Positions 7,185 to 16,459 of a DNA stretch of 64,000 bases are shown here, in pieces. The notes under the pieces are model-generated. The model did no database searches. It saw nothing but the letters and a program-made list of their open reading frames with translations, and was not told the origin of the DNA. Position numbers and translations under genes: made by a program. How positions within the stretch are numbered: position 1 is the stretch's first letter; the number at the start of each line of letters is the position of its first letter. The stretch lies in assembly GCF_000621545.1 (NCBI RefSeq), contig NZ_JHYA01000006.1, forward strand, positions 62,001 through 126,000. Reading direction: 5' to 3'. This stretch comes from Anaerovibrio lipolyticus LB2005 (lineage in GTDB: Bacteria; Bacillota; Negativicutes; Selenomonadales; Selenomonadaceae).

Positions 7185-9869
7185 TTGCCAGAGCAGGAAA
7201 GTGAAAAACAACGGGAACAGCTTAATGAAAAGCAGCTTGAGGTGGTCAACGAACTGGAGAACAACATTCTTCTGATTGCTTCGGCAGGCACTGGAAAAAC
7301 TAATACACTGGCTTATAGAATTGCCCATATAATAGAAGAAAAGAAGGCTGAGGGAAAAGAAATAGCCTGTCTTACCTTTACCAACAAAGCCTGCAGCGAA
7401 ATGAAGGCACGGGTAATGGATGTGGTGGGGGAAGCTGCCAATGATGTTACCATCAAGACCTTCCATGGGTTTTGTTATGAAATTATCCGTCAGGAGTCAA
7501 AGTATAGGGACATAGGTATTTCAGCAGATTCTATTATTTATGATGAGGAGGACTGTCTTGAAATTATCAAAAACGTGCCGGAAATGGCGGATATGGCTGC
7601 TCAAACTGGATGGGCCGGGGCTATACAGAAGATTATCGCCCTGGTGAAGGAGTATCGGGGAGAGTATGACTACTTTAGTGATGAGCCCAGTGAAGACTAT
7701 CAGCGGGTTATTGACCGTCTGCTGATGGAAAACGGACAAAGATTTTCGGATGCCAGCCGTGTTAATTGGAAATCATGCACCGCCCTTATTATGGAATTCC
7801 AGAATAGGGGCGGTATGCTGGCTTGTGCTTATGATAATGCCCTTAGAATGGCCCATGGCATGGATTTTTGCGATCTTATCAATATTGCCTATGAGCTTCT
7901 GAAAAATCCTGAAGTACAAAGGGCATGGAGCTCCTACTTTAAGTATTGGTGCATTGATGAGGTGCAGGATACTTCCCGCTTGGAGTACAGCGTATTGGAG
8001 CGTTTATTCGGACAGAATAATGTCATCATGTGCGGTGACTTCTTCCAGACTATATATGAGTGGCGTGGATCTCAGCCGGATCTGATATTCGATAAGTTTT
8101 ATGGCGAGTATCAGCCCCGGCTTATTGTGTTTAACAAAAATTATCGCTCCACAAGAATACTTTTGGATAGCTCATATCAGTATTTGAAAAAGCGTTTTCC
8201 CGATAAGGTTACGAACTTTTTCCCCGATGACGCTTTGGCAATGAGTGATAATGAAGGGGAGAAAATAGTTCATGCCACCTTTAGGGATACATATATTGAG
8301 GCTGACTGGATTTATAACACCCTTCAGCGTCTAAAGCCCCAGGATTTGTCCAAGGTATGTATTTTGACCCGTTCCAATGTGTATAATAAGCGGCTGTCAA
8401 ATTGCTTCAGAAAGATAATGGAAACAAGACATAGAAATCAGATGCTTCAAAAGGGAGTATTTGATGATTTTCCCCTTGAATTTATGCTGGTGGATGAGTT
8501 TCATTTCTTTCGCAGGCAGGAAATAAAGGATGTTTTGGCTGTATTTAATATGCTGATTAATGAATGGGATGATACCAGTATTTGTCGTGTAGCCAAGGAA
8601 TACGCCAAGGGTATCGGTGCCAGAACCATCGACAAGCTACAGTCGGAGGAGGCGGTGGCTTTAGGGATTCGCCCCAGTGATATGGTTCATCCTTCTACTC
8701 TTAAATATGATGAACCCTTTGAAATGCTGCGCCGTGAGCTGGAAAGGAGCAATGTGGTGGTATTTGATGTGGAATCCACCGGCCTTGATACTTCCAGGGA
8801 TGAAATTATTCAGATTGCGGCTATTAGGATTGACAGAACTGGAAAGGTGCTGGATAAGCTAAATCTATTCTTAAAAGCAACTAAGTCCGTGGGACAGTCC
8901 GTCAACACCCATCATATTACTGATGAACAGCTGCAGCGGGAGGGCGCGGATCCTAAAAAGGGACTTCAGGCATTTTTGGATTTTGCCAAGGATAGCGTTA
9001 TTGTGGGACACAATGTGGGCTATGACCTGACTATTTTGGCAAGTCAGCTTAAACGCTTGGGACTGGAAGGTCTGAAGTGTCAGGCCCATTATGATACATT
9101 GGATATTTTCCGCCGTTTTTATCCAAAGCTGGAAAACCACAAGCTGTCTACAGTAGGTGATTTTGTTCAAGTCAGTCATAAGTCAACCCATGATGCTTTT
9201 GATGATATATCTGCTACTGGAGAAATCCTTATATATGCAGTAAATAATAATATTGTTGAAGGTATAGATGAACGGCGCCGTTTCTTTTCCAAATATTCCA
9301 AGGTTTTTGCTCCCTTCGCAGATAAGATTAATGAATATAAGCGGGATATGTATGATATGAGACCTCAGGATCTGATGAACAAGGTCATCAGGGAAGTGGG
9401 CATATTGGAACGCTATACAAATGAAGATATACGAAATAATAGCACTAACAGGTCTAACAGTAAGGTGGGAAATCTCCGCCAGTTATATCGTTTTATGCGG
9501 GAGCGTGACGATAAAAAAATGTCCTGCCTTGATGGTATAAAGAATCTGCTGAATCTGACATCTCTTTCCAATACTGAATTCGATCTGATGCTGGCATCAC
9601 ACCCAAAGATTCCTATTATAACAGTCCATCAGGCCAAGGGCCTTGAGTTTGAGCAGGTATTCTTTGCGGGGCTTCAGGAGGGTGTATTTCCAAGTAAATT
9701 CGCTATAGATGCGGATTATTTTAATGAGGAGGCAAGACTGTTTTATGTGGGGATTACCAGGGCGAAGAAGGCTTTATATCTTACTTCTGCTTTGGAACGG
9801 TCAAAAAATGCCAACCCATGCAGATTTATTTATTCCCTTCCTCAGAAAAATATTGAAAATTGTCAGTAA
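7185..9869 (+). CDS. UvrD/Rep-type helicase with inserted DnaQ-like 3'-5' exonuclease domain
   Basis: This is an 894-residue superfamily 1A DNA helicase. The helicase motifs are Walker A ASAGTGKTN (about 31-40), FTNKACSEMK, the DExQ motif in CIDEVQDTSRLEY, the late motif VHQAKGLEFEQVF (about 812) and YVGITRAKK (about 855). Between the two helicase halves, at about 520-690, lies a complete DEDDh exonuclease: FDVESTGLD with the D-x-E pair, VGHNVGYDL, and HDAFDD. All catalytic residues seem present, so the protein may unwind and degrade DNA in one chain. TTG 7185 is preferred because GGAGG at 7172-7176 is 8 bases upstream; TTG 7170 would overlap that site. A role in repair is likely; the exact pathway is not shown. 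Confidence 0.88.
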   Translation: MPEQESEKQREQLNEKQLEVVNELENNILLIASAGTGKTNTLAYRIAHIIEEKKAEGKEIACLTFTNKACSEMKARVMDVVGEAANDVTIKTFHGFCYEIIRQESKYRDIGISADSIIYDEEDCLEIIKNVPEMADMAAQTGWAGAIQKIIALVKEYRGEYDYFSDEPSEDYQRVIDRLLMENGQRFSDASRVNWKSCTALIMEFQNRGGMLACAYDNALRMAHGMDFCDLINIAYELLKNPEVQRAWSSYFKYWCIDEVQDTSRLEYSVLERLFGQNNVIMCGDFFQTIYEWRGSQPDLIFDKFYGEYQPRLIVFNKNYRSTRILLDSSYQYLKKRFPDKVTNFFPDDALAMSDNEGEKIVHATFRDTYIEADWIYNTLQRLKPQDLSKVCILTRSNVYNKRLSNCFRKIMETRHRNQMLQKGVFDDFPLEFMLVDEFHFFRRQEIKDVLAVFNMLINEWDDTSICRVAKEYAKGIGARTIDKLQSEEAVALGIRPSDMVHPSTLKYDEPFEMLRRELERSNVVVFDVESTGLDTSRDEIIQIAAIRIDRTGKVLDKLNLFLKATKSVGQSVNTHHITDEQLQREGADPKKGLQAFLDFAKDSVIVGHNVGYDLTILASQLKRLGLEGLKCQAHYDTLDIFRRFYPKLENHKLSTVGDFVQVSHKSTHDAFDDISATGEILIYAVNNNIVEGIDERRRFFSKYSKVFAPFADKINEYKRDMYDMRPQDLMNKVIREVGILERYTNEDIRNNSTNRSNSKVGNLRQLYRFMRERDDKKMSCLDGIKNLLNLTSLSNTEFDLMLASHPKIPIITVHQAKGLEFEQVFFAGLQEGVFPSKFAIDADYFNEEARLFYVGITRAKKALYLTSALERSKNANPCRFIYSLPQKNIENCQ

Positions 9870-9969
9870 ATAATAAAGTAGTAAAAATTGTTTTTTCGTA
9901 TTTATTGCGAAAAATACCACAAATCTGTAGATTTGTTTGATGATTTACCTAGTATTTAAAGGGCTTGTA

Positions 9970-9978
9970 TGCTATAAT
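9970..9978 (+). promoter_or_regulatory. Extended -10 promoter of fba
   Basis: TGCTATAAT is a perfect extended -10 (TGnTATAAT) about 42 bases before the fba start. The -35 region is poor, as is usual for such promoters. Confidence 0.65.
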
Positions 9979-10019
9979 ACCAAATAAGAGAAATCTAAAT
10001 AGAGAGGGAGGTATTTTTT

Positions 10020-10988
10020 ATGCCATTAGTTGATACCAAAGAGATGTTTAAGAGAGCATACGAGGGTGGCTATGCCATTGGTGCTTTCAATGTAAACAAT
10101 ATGGAGATTGTTCAGGGGATTATAGCTGCTGCTGAAGAAACTCAGTCTCCAGTAATTTTGCAGGCTTCTGCTGGTGCCAGAAAGTATGCTGGTGCTGAGT
10201 ACCTGTTCGGTCTGGTTGAATCTGCCCTGAAGGTCAGCACGGTTCCTATTGCCCTTCATTTGGACCATGGCGCAGATTTTGAGACCTGTAAGTCCTGTAT
10301 TGATGGTGGCTTCACATCCGTTATGATTGACGGCTCTGCCCATTCCTTTGAAGCAAATATTGCTATTACCAAGGAAGTTGTAGAGTATGCTCATGCCCAC
10401 GGCGTAGTGGTAGAGGGTGAGCTTGGTCAGTTGGAAGGCATTGAGGATGATGTTAATGTGACAACTGGTTCCTATACTGATCCTGATGATGTGGAGGAAT
10501 TCGTATCCCGTACAGGTGTAGATTCCTTGGCTATCGCTATCGGTACCAGTCATGGCGCGTTCAAGTTTAGACCAGAGCAGTGCACTAGAAACGAGCAGGG
10601 TGTGCTTGTTCCACCAGAGCTGCGTTTTGATATTTTAGAGGAAATTTCCCAGCGTCTGCCAGGTTTCCCTATCGTGCTTCATGGTGCTTCCTCCGTTGTG
10701 CCTAAGTATGTAGAGATTATTAATCACTATGGTGGTAATCTGAAGGATGCTATTGGTATTCCTGAGGATCAGCTCCGTAAGGCTGCCCGTAGTGCTGTTT
10801 GCAAGATTAATATCGATTCTGATATGCGTCTTGCTTTGACTGCTGGTATTCGTGAGCACATGGCCAAGTACCCAGAGCATTTTGATCCACGTCAGTATTT
10901 GAAGCCAGCTCGTCAGAATATTCAGGATATCGTTGCTCATAAGATCAGAAATGTTCTTGGTTCTGATGGCAAGGCAATTGACGTTTAA
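10020..10988 (+). CDS. fba: Class II fructose-1,6-bisphosphate aldolase
   Basis: This 322-residue cytoplasmic, zinc-dependent glycolytic enzyme splits fructose-1,6-bisphosphate into dihydroxyacetone phosphate and glyceraldehyde-3-phosphate. Visible motifs are LHLDHGADF (catalytic Asp82 and zinc ligand His83), VEGELGQLEG, AIAIGTSHG and VLHGASSV (zinc His and phosphate-binding Ser), and NIDSDMR. Length and motifs fit the class IIA/IIB family. GGGAGG at 10006-10011 precedes ATG 10020. The gene is monocistronic, with its own extended -10 promoter and a terminator at 11015. Confidence 0.96.
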   Translation: MPLVDTKEMFKRAYEGGYAIGAFNVNNMEIVQGIIAAAEETQSPVILQASAGARKYAGAEYLFGLVESALKVSTVPIALHLDHGADFETCKSCIDGGFTSVMIDGSAHSFEANIAITKEVVEYAHAHGVVVEGELGQLEGIEDDVNVTTGSYTDPDDVEEFVSRTGVDSLAIAIGTSHGAFKFRPEQCTRNEQGVLVPPELRFDILEEISQRLPGFPIVLHGASSVVPKYVEIINHYGGNLKDAIGIPEDQLRKAARSAVCKINIDSDMRLALTAGIREHMAKYPEHFDPRQYLKPARQNIQDIVAHKIRNVLGSDGKAIDV

Positions 10989-11014
10989 TAGGTTAATATT
11001 TTACTAAAAAATTT

Positions 11015-11045
11015 AGGACCGGCCTGTGGGGCTGGTCCTTTTTTA
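11015..11045 (+). terminator. Intrinsic terminator after fba
   Basis: AGGACCGGCC pairs with GGCTGGTCCT around a short loop, followed by a run of T. Confidence 0.88.
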
Positions 11046-11106
11046 GTGCATGAAGGCTTTTATTGCTTAAAAGCTTTATTATGTTTGGGTATTTATTCGA
11101 TGGAGT

Positions 11107-12024
11107 TTATTTGTAAAAGGCCTGAATCATATCCTGGGGTATATCTGAATAAACAGAAACAGTTTCTCCGTTTAGTGGATTAAATACCTCCAGATGATAG
11201 GCGTGGAGGGCCTGACGGTTGATTACGTCATGATTACCGCCATAAAGATCATCTCCCAAAAGAGGATAACCAATGGAGGCAAGATGAACCCTTATCTGAT
11301 GTGTCCGCCCGGTTTTCAGCTCCAGTTTAATAAGTGATTTGCCATTATTAACTGCCACAGTTTCATAATGGGTTTCTGCATATTGACCATCTGGAGAGCA
11401 TATCCGCTGTATAATGCTGTCTGGATGACGGGCAATGGGTAAATCGATGATTCCCTCTCTTTGAGGCAGTATGCCGTTTATAAGGGCAAAATAGCTTCTG
11501 TGAAAGAACTTTTGGGTAATATTATGCTTTTGCATATTTCCCTTTATACGGGAGCCCGGCTGGGTAAGGGCACTTTGAAGCTGGGGCAGCTTGGCCACCA
11601 CAACAAGCCCTGTGGTATTTCGGTCCAGCCTATGTACAGGATGAAAATCAATATCCTGTCCTGTCAGCTGATAATAATATTTTAAGCCATTTCCCAGAGT
11701 ATTATCATGGTCACCGCCAGTGGGATGTACCAGAATACCATTTGGTTTATTTAAAATGATAAGGTAATCATCCTCATAGCGAATGTCCAAAGGCATCTTT
11801 GTGGGAACAATGGAGGATTCTTCCTCCAATATGCAGGTGATTTTATCTCCGGCCTTTACAGTTGCCATGGTGGCTTTTACTTTTTCACCGTTAACTAAAA
11901 TGGTTCCGTTCCATTTCAGACGCCGCCAAAGACCATGGGAAACACCACAGCTGCTTCTAAGAAAAGCCCTGACCGAAACAGGGGTCAGGGCTTCATTATC
12001 CTTAACTTCGTAAGTGATGTTCAT
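11107..12024 (-). CDS. RluA-family 23S rRNA/tRNA pseudouridine synthase
   Basis: This 305-residue enzyme isomerises uridine to pseudouridine in RNA. The catalytic motif HRLDRNTTG has Asp134. Other family motifs are NKPNGILVHP and GRTHQIRVHLASIGYPLLGDDLYG. The N-terminal 70 residues have an S4-like RNA-binding pattern (WNGTILVNG). ATG at 12024 is preferred, one base after the uraA stop, with GGTGAG 7 bases upstream; a GTG four codons further upstream overlaps uraA. It is translationally coupled to uraA in a minus-strand operon. It resembles RluD/RluC-type enzymes, but the modified position cannot be told. Confidence 0.92.
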   Translation of the reverse strand: MNITYEVKDNEALTPVSVRAFLRSSCGVSHGLWRRLKWNGTILVNGEKVKATMATVKAGDKITCILEEESSIVPTKMPLDIRYEDDYLIILNKPNGILVHPTGGDHDNTLGNGLKYYYQLTGQDIDFHPVHRLDRNTTGLVVVAKLPQLQSALTQPGSRIKGNMQKHNITQKFFHRSYFALINGILPQREGIIDLPIARHPDSIIQRICSPDGQYAETHYETVAVNNGKSLIKLELKTGRTHQIRVHLASIGYPLLGDDLYGGNHDVINRQALHAYHLEVFNPLNGETVSVYSDIPQDMIQAFYK

Positions 12025-12025
12025 T

Positions 12026-13273
12026 TTAGTTCTCACCGCGGAGCTTCTTGATTATATTGAAGCAGATGCTGAGAATAATGGCTACTACAGTTGCCAGGGA
12101 CATACCGGCCAAGGTAGTGGAGCCAATGGTGATGCTGGCGGTAGATACGCCGATACCGAGAACAATAGCAGTAAGCATCAAATTAATTGGCTGATTGTAG
12201 TCAATTTTGGCATCTACCAGAACACGGATACCGGAAGCGGCAATTACGCCGAAGAGCAGCATGGAAACACCGCCCATTACTGGCACAGGAATACTCTGAA
12301 TTGCAGCGGCCAGTTTGCCGAAGCAGGACAAAATAATAGCAAAGATTGCTGCGCCACCAATAACCCAGGTGGAGAATACCTTGGAAATCGCCAATACACC
12401 GATGTTCTCGCCATAGGTAGTATTAGGGGTGGAGCCGAAGAAACCTGACAGGATGGTGGAGATACCGTTACCGATGATGGAGCGGTCAAGTCCAGGATCC
12501 TTGGTGAGGTCAGAGCCTACAATGTTACTGGTTACGAAAAGATGGCCCACATGCTCGGCGATAACAACCAGAGCAGCCGGAAGAATAATGGTAATAGCAG
12601 TAAGATTGAATTCTGGGGTATAGAAGGTAGGCAGGGCAAACCATGGTGCCTTTTCAATACCGCTGAGGTCAACAATGCCAAAGCCCAGTGAAATGATGTA
12701 GCCACAGATTATACCAATAAGAATTGGAATAATACCCAAAAAGCCACGGAACACAATCTGGGAGAAAAGTGTAATGGCCAGAGTTGCTACAGCCACGATA
12801 ATGTTGTTCATATCAGGCTCTGCCTCGGTGAGACCAGCCATCTTAGCCGCAGTTGGCATAAGCTCCAGACCGATAACGGCCACAATGGCGCCCATAGCAG
12901 CTGGCGGGAAGATGAAGTCTATCCAGGAGGTACCTACGGCTTTTACAATTAAGCCCACAATAACGAAAACAAGACCTACGGCAATGAAACCACCAAGGGC
13001 AGCCTCATAGTTGAACTGGGATAATACTGCAAATACAGGGGAAATGAAGGCAAAGCTGGAACCCAGATATGCCGGAATCTTTCCCTTACATATAATCAAG
13101 TAAAGCAATGTACCGATACCGTTAAACAGCAGTACAGTTGCAGGATTTACATTGAACAGAATTGGTACTAACACAGTAGAACCAAACATAGCAAATAAAT
13201 GCTGTAAAGATAGCGGAATAGTTTTTGTAATAGGTGGCCTCTCATGGACCTGAATTACTCGATTCTCACTCAT
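12026..13273 (-). CDS. uraA: Uracil permease
   Basis: This 415-residue NAT/NCS2 family membrane symporter imports uracil. It has about 12-14 hydrophobic helices. It contains the family motif near the C-terminal third (FGSTPNTTYGENIGVLA, then STWVIGGAA) and the N-terminal SLQHLFAMFGSTVLVP. Length is that of UraA/PyrP. ATG 13273 gives MSENRV with AAGGAG about 11 bases upstream. First gene of a two-gene unit with the pseudouridine synthase, linking uracil salvage and RNA modification by position only. A terminator of the preceding minus-strand gene lies upstream at 13342-13380. Confidence 0.94.
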   Translation of the reverse strand: MSENRVIQVHERPPITKTIPLSLQHLFAMFGSTVLVPILFNVNPATVLLFNGIGTLLYLIICKGKIPAYLGSSFAFISPVFAVLSQFNYEAALGGFIAVGLVFVIVGLIVKAVGTSWIDFIFPPAAMGAIVAVIGLELMPTAAKMAGLTEAEPDMNNIIVAVATLAITLFSQIVFRGFLGIIPILIGIICGYIISLGFGIVDLSGIEKAPWFALPTFYTPEFNLTAITIILPAALVVIAEHVGHLFVTSNIVGSDLTKDPGLDRSIIGNGISTILSGFFGSTPNTTYGENIGVLAISKVFSTWVIGGAAIFAIILSCFGKLAAAIQSIPVPVMGGVSMLLFGVIAASGIRVLVDAKIDYNQPINLMLTAIVLGIGVSTASITIGSTTLAGMSLATVVAIILSICFNIIKKLRGEN

Positions 13274-13341
13274 TAATAAAAACACTCCTTTAAGTAAATA
13301 AGCAAAAGTGGGTTCAAAAAAACCCTATAAGACTTTAACAC

Positions 13342-13380
13342 AAAAAAAACAACTTGTCTATCAAACTTTGACAAGTTGTT
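13342..13380 (-). terminator. Intrinsic terminator of the recombinase/membrane-protein unit
   Basis: On the minus strand, an 11-bp perfect stem (13370-13380 with 13348-13358) is followed by eight T. Confidence 0.88.
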
Positions 13381-13401
13381 CATGTATACAAAATAATTAA
13401 A

Positions 13402-13905
13402 TTATTTTCGCTGATCCTTCAGGTGATCCTTCCAGTATTCCATATCCGGCTCGCTAAGTGGTAGCGAAATCTTATCACCATTGTCATAAGCAAATTGTAT
13501 GGTGATTACTTCAGCCCTGCGCATGGAGTCGAAGGCTTCAGGAGGAAATTCCACAAAGAGCTTGTTGGTATTTTTTAAAGTGGTTTTGTCGTTATAGAAT
13601 GCCACAGAATAGCTTGGGGGAGTTTGGCGAACAGCTGCTTCCATGGTGTAGGTATCGTCATCGCAGATCATGGTCATGGCGGCCAGCAGATTGGCACTGG
13701 AATAACGATAGTCCTGAATGGTGAGGGTGGCGGTGTTAACCTTTCCGTTAATATCCACACCTGTCTGGAAGTCTATATCGCAATAGCCGGAAAGATTATC
13801 CGCAGGGCGATGGTCAAAAACATAGGTGAACCCCCAGCCAAAGCCACCTAACAAAATTAACATAATACCAATTCCCATAAAGAATTTACTTGGTGATTTA
13901 GACAT
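13402..13905 (-). CDS. Hypothetical single-pass membrane protein
   Basis: This 167-residue protein is not recognised. It has a basic N-terminus, one hydrophobic helix (about 8-28) and an extracytoplasmic domain of about 135 residues that is beta-rich by pattern, with two Cys (in GYCDIDF and MICDDD) that could form a disulfide. It starts 7 bp after the stop of the tyrosine recombinase and ends at a strong terminator, so the two are one transcription unit. A link between them in function is unclear. No lipobox is present. Confidence 0.75.
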   Translation of the reverse strand: MSKSPSKFFMGIGIMLILLGGFGWGFTYVFDHRPADNLSGYCDIDFQTGVDINGKVNTATLTIQDYRYSSANLLAAMTMICDDDTYTMEAAVRQTPPSYSVAFYNDKTTLKNTNKLFVEFPPEAFDSMRRAEVITIQFAYDNGDKISLPLSEPDMEYWKDHLKDQRK

Positions 13906-13912
13906 TTAAATA

Positions 13913-14911
13913 TTAATCCTTTCTATGTGTAGGTCCAAACATACGATTAAGAGGGTTTTCCTTAAAGAGATTTCCTTGCTCAATGTATCGGTGAACCATT
14001 TTTTCAGACTTATGCCTGGTTTGCCTCATAATGGAGAGTGCATCAAGGTCATGCTGGGCAGCAGAGGTGGCAAAGCCACGACGTAGGCTATGACCAGCAA
14101 AATCCTCAGGGTTCATTCCCAGCATGCCCATGTATTTTTTTACGATAATTGCCACTGATTTGTCGGAAAGCTGCGTTTCCCGTGGATCAAGGTTTCGCTT
14201 AAAGCCTCTGAAAAGTGGACCATCCTTTATGTTTGCTGCTTCAATCCAATCTTGTACAGCGATTACGGCACAGGTGTGTGGATCAGGGGCGTAGGGAATG
14301 GCAATCTGACTTCCGTGTCCCAGCTGGTCCCCCTTTGACTGAGGAATAAAAATAACCATACCCTGTGGGGAAAAGGTGATATCCCTAAGCTGTATAGCTA
14401 CCAGCTCAGAACGTCTGAAGGCTCCTGCAAAGCCAAGAAAAAGTAACGCCTTATCCCGAATGGACACCAAATCGCCTGCATCAAAAAGATCAGCCAAAAG
14501 GGACATGGTTTCCATCAGTATCGGGGCCTTGCCGTGTTGGAAGGTACCCTTTTCACGGCGAATGGCCTGCATGGCATTGCGAACCATACCATCCTTGGCT
14601 GGATTGTTGTCATAAAAGCCGGCTGCAATATGGTTTTCAGAAATGGCGGTAATACGCCTGGAAACCGTATTGGCATGGGCATGGTCTGCCAAATCATTGA
14701 TATAGTTTACTATGGTTTCAGCTGTGCAAGGTAGAGGTGGCACCTCATGGGCCTCGCACCAGTCAGTAAAGTCATTCCAGTCAGCTGAATAGGATTTTAG
14801 GGTATTATCAGCTTTGGATTTCCTCATTCTACGCTTACTTTTGGCAGACAGCTTTACATTTTGGTTTATGTTGTCATTTTTATAAAGTAGAAAATCATCA
14901 CGAATATTCAT
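13913..14911 (-). CDS. Tyrosine recombinase (phage-integrase family)
   Basis: This 332-residue site-specific recombinase has an N-terminal SAM-like core-binding domain (about 35-120, with TLKSYSADWNDFTDWC) and a catalytic domain with Arg in GAFRRSELVAI, Lys in PQSKGD, HSLRRGF (HxxR), the RH of TRHKS in place of the usual GH, and Tyr in VHRYIE. ATG 14911 is chosen for its GGTGA ribosome binding site; the upstream ATG at 14929 has none. It is not next to xis, phage or transposon genes, and is co-transcribed with a small membrane protein. It may be a domesticated recombinase (chromosome-dimer, inversion or mobile-remnant type). Not close enough to XerC/XerD by eye to name it. Confidence 0.88.
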   Translation of the reverse strand: MNIRDDFLLYKNDNINQNVKLSAKSKRRMRKSKADNTLKSYSADWNDFTDWCEAHEVPPLPCTAETIVNYINDLADHAHANTVSRRITAISENHIAAGFYDNNPAKDGMVRNAMQAIRREKGTFQHGKAPILMETMSLLADLFDAGDLVSIRDKALLFLGFAGAFRRSELVAIQLRDITFSPQGMVIFIPQSKGDQLGHGSQIAIPYAPDPHTCAVIAVQDWIEAANIKDGPLFRGFKRNLDPRETQLSDKSVAIIVKKYMGMLGMNPEDFAGHSLRRGFATSAAQHDLDALSIMRQTRHKSEKMVHRYIEQGNLFKENPLNRMFGPTHRKD

Positions 14912-15045
14912 AAACAATTCACCATTCATATTTTATACAAGAAAACTCTGTAAATCAATAGTCGTGCCTTTATCAAGGAGGCTTATAGGTGTATAATATT
15001 AAATTATATTGAAATATACCATTAGTGGGAAAGGTTCTTGATAAA

Positions 15046-15825
15046 ATGAATTCCGAAACTCCTATAGGAATTATGGATTCGGGTATGGGTGGAATTAGCG
15101 TTCTGAGGGAAATAACCAAGCTCATGCCTAATGAAAACTATATATTTTACGGAGATTCCAAAAATGCCCCATACGGCAGCAGAAGTACCCAGGAAATATA
15201 TGAGCTTACGTCAGACGTGGTAGATAAAATGCTGGATAGAGGCGTAAAGGCTGTTGTTATAGCTTGTAATACAGCCAGCAGTGCTGCTGGAAAGCGACTT
15301 CGGGAAAAATATCCTCAGCTTCCAATTATTGCCATAGAGCCAGCATTAAAGCCTGCTGTAATAAACTGTCCCGGAGGCACAGTGCTGGTATTGGCTACAG
15401 AAGCTACTCTCAGGGAGCAGAAGTTTGCCACATTAATGGAAACATGGAAGGACAGAGCTGAGATTATAAAAATGCCACTGCCTGGACTTCCTGAGTTTGT
15501 GGAACGTGGTGAGCTTGATTCCCCTGAGCTGAGAGAATTCCTTATGGGTTATTTCAGCAAGCTGGAGGGCAAGAAAATTGATGGGATAGTCCTTGGCTGT
15601 ACCCATTATCCTTTTGTTCGAAAGGTAATTAGTGAGCTTTTTGATAATAAAGTGAAGATATTTGATGGCGCTGCTGGCACAGCCAGACAATTAAGAAGAA
15701 GGCTGTATTCCAGAAATATGATTAATACTTCCATGAAGCCGGGAACAATTACCTGGCTTAATAGCTCTGATGATCCAAAAATGATTGAGCTGTCAAAAAA
15801 ACTGTATAATTTAAAGCTGGATTAA
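15046..15825 (+). CDS. murI: Glutamate racemase
   Basis: This 259-residue cofactor-independent racemase makes D-glutamate for peptidoglycan. Motifs are IGIMDSGMGG (N-terminal Asp-Ser), IACNTASSAA with catalytic Cys74, and LGCTHYPF with the second catalytic Cys. ATG 15046 has GGGAAAGG about 11 bases upstream; a GTG at 15025 would overlap that site. Upstream TATAAT at about 14992 may be its -10. It shares a bidirectional terminator with the convergent chromate-type transporter genes. Confidence 0.94.
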   Translation: MNSETPIGIMDSGMGGISVLREITKLMPNENYIFYGDSKNAPYGSRSTQEIYELTSDVVDKMLDRGVKAVVIACNTASSAAGKRLREKYPQLPIIAIEPALKPAVINCPGGTVLVLATEATLREQKFATLMETWKDRAEIIKMPLPGLPEFVERGELDSPELREFLMGYFSKLEGKKIDGIVLGCTHYPFVRKVISELFDNKVKIFDGAAGTARQLRRRLYSRNMINTSMKPGTITWLNSSDDPKMIELSKKLYNLKLD

Positions 15826-15830
15826 TTAAA

Positions 15831-15868
15831 ATAGGCTGATGCACTTTTTGCACCAGCCTATATTTTTA
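15831..15868. terminator. Bidirectional terminator between murI and the transporter pair
   Basis: A 13-bp stem with one mismatch (15831-15843 with 15849-15861) has T-rich runs on both strands. Confidence 0.82.
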
Positions 15869-15881
15869 AGTAGCCTAATTT

Positions 15882-16445
15882 TTACATTAGTAATCCCAGA
15901 ACTAAGCCTGCAACTCCACTACCAAATAGCAGAGTTATAACGCTGACCTTCTTTTTTACGGCGATCATGGCAATTAATAAAATAATGATACCTTTAATAT
16001 CAAAGTCGGCAAAATTTGTAGGAACGCTTTCTGTGTTCCATACGGAAAGCCATATAAAGCTAAGGCCTGCAGTACAGATAAGGGCAACCACAGCGGGACG
16101 AAGGCCGTTTAAGGTTCCCTTTATTGCACTGAGCTCACCATATTTTTTCATCAGATAGGTTATTAAAAGACATAAAATCAGGGAAGGCGTTACAAAGCCA
16201 AGGGTTGCCACAATAGCTCCCGGTGTTCCCGCAATTTTGGTTCCTACAAAGGTAGCTGCATTAATGCCAATAGGTCCTGGTGTCATTTGTGAAATGGTGA
16301 AAATATCAATAAATTCTGTCATGGTAATCCAGTGATAATTATCCACTACTGCAGCCTGAATCCAAGGGAGAGAGGCATAGCCACCACCAACGCAGAAAAG
16401 GCCAATTTTACAAAATTCCCAATATAAAAGAAGTAATATATTCAT
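15882..16445 (-). CDS. Chromate-transporter-family protein, second half
   Basis: This 187-residue membrane protein of the CHR family has about 5-6 hydrophobic helices. It contains FCVGGGYASLP near the N-terminus and the family signature QMTPGPIGINAATFVG. In many Firmicutes the ChrA protein is encoded as two short halves that act together; its partner is the gene 14 bp upstream at 16460-17068. Despite the name, substrates other than chromate are possible. Confidence 0.88.
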   Translation of the reverse strand: MNILLLLYWEFCKIGLFCVGGGYASLPWIQAAVVDNYHWITMTEFIDIFTISQMTPGPIGINAATFVGTKIAGTPGAIVATLGFVTPSLILCLLITYLMKKYGELSAIKGTLNGLRPAVVALICTAGLSFIWLSVWNTESVPTNFADFDIKGIIILLIAMIAVKKKVSVITLLFGSGVAGLVLGLLM

Positions 16446-16459
16446 TATACGGTCTCCTC

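Noticed and set aside
13311-13352. T tract in the uraA leader as a UTP-sensitive slippage start, with TTGTTT and TTATAG as promoter
   Set aside because: The predicted start falls inside the T run without a suitable purine start, and the -35 overlaps the upstream terminator. Too weak to claim.
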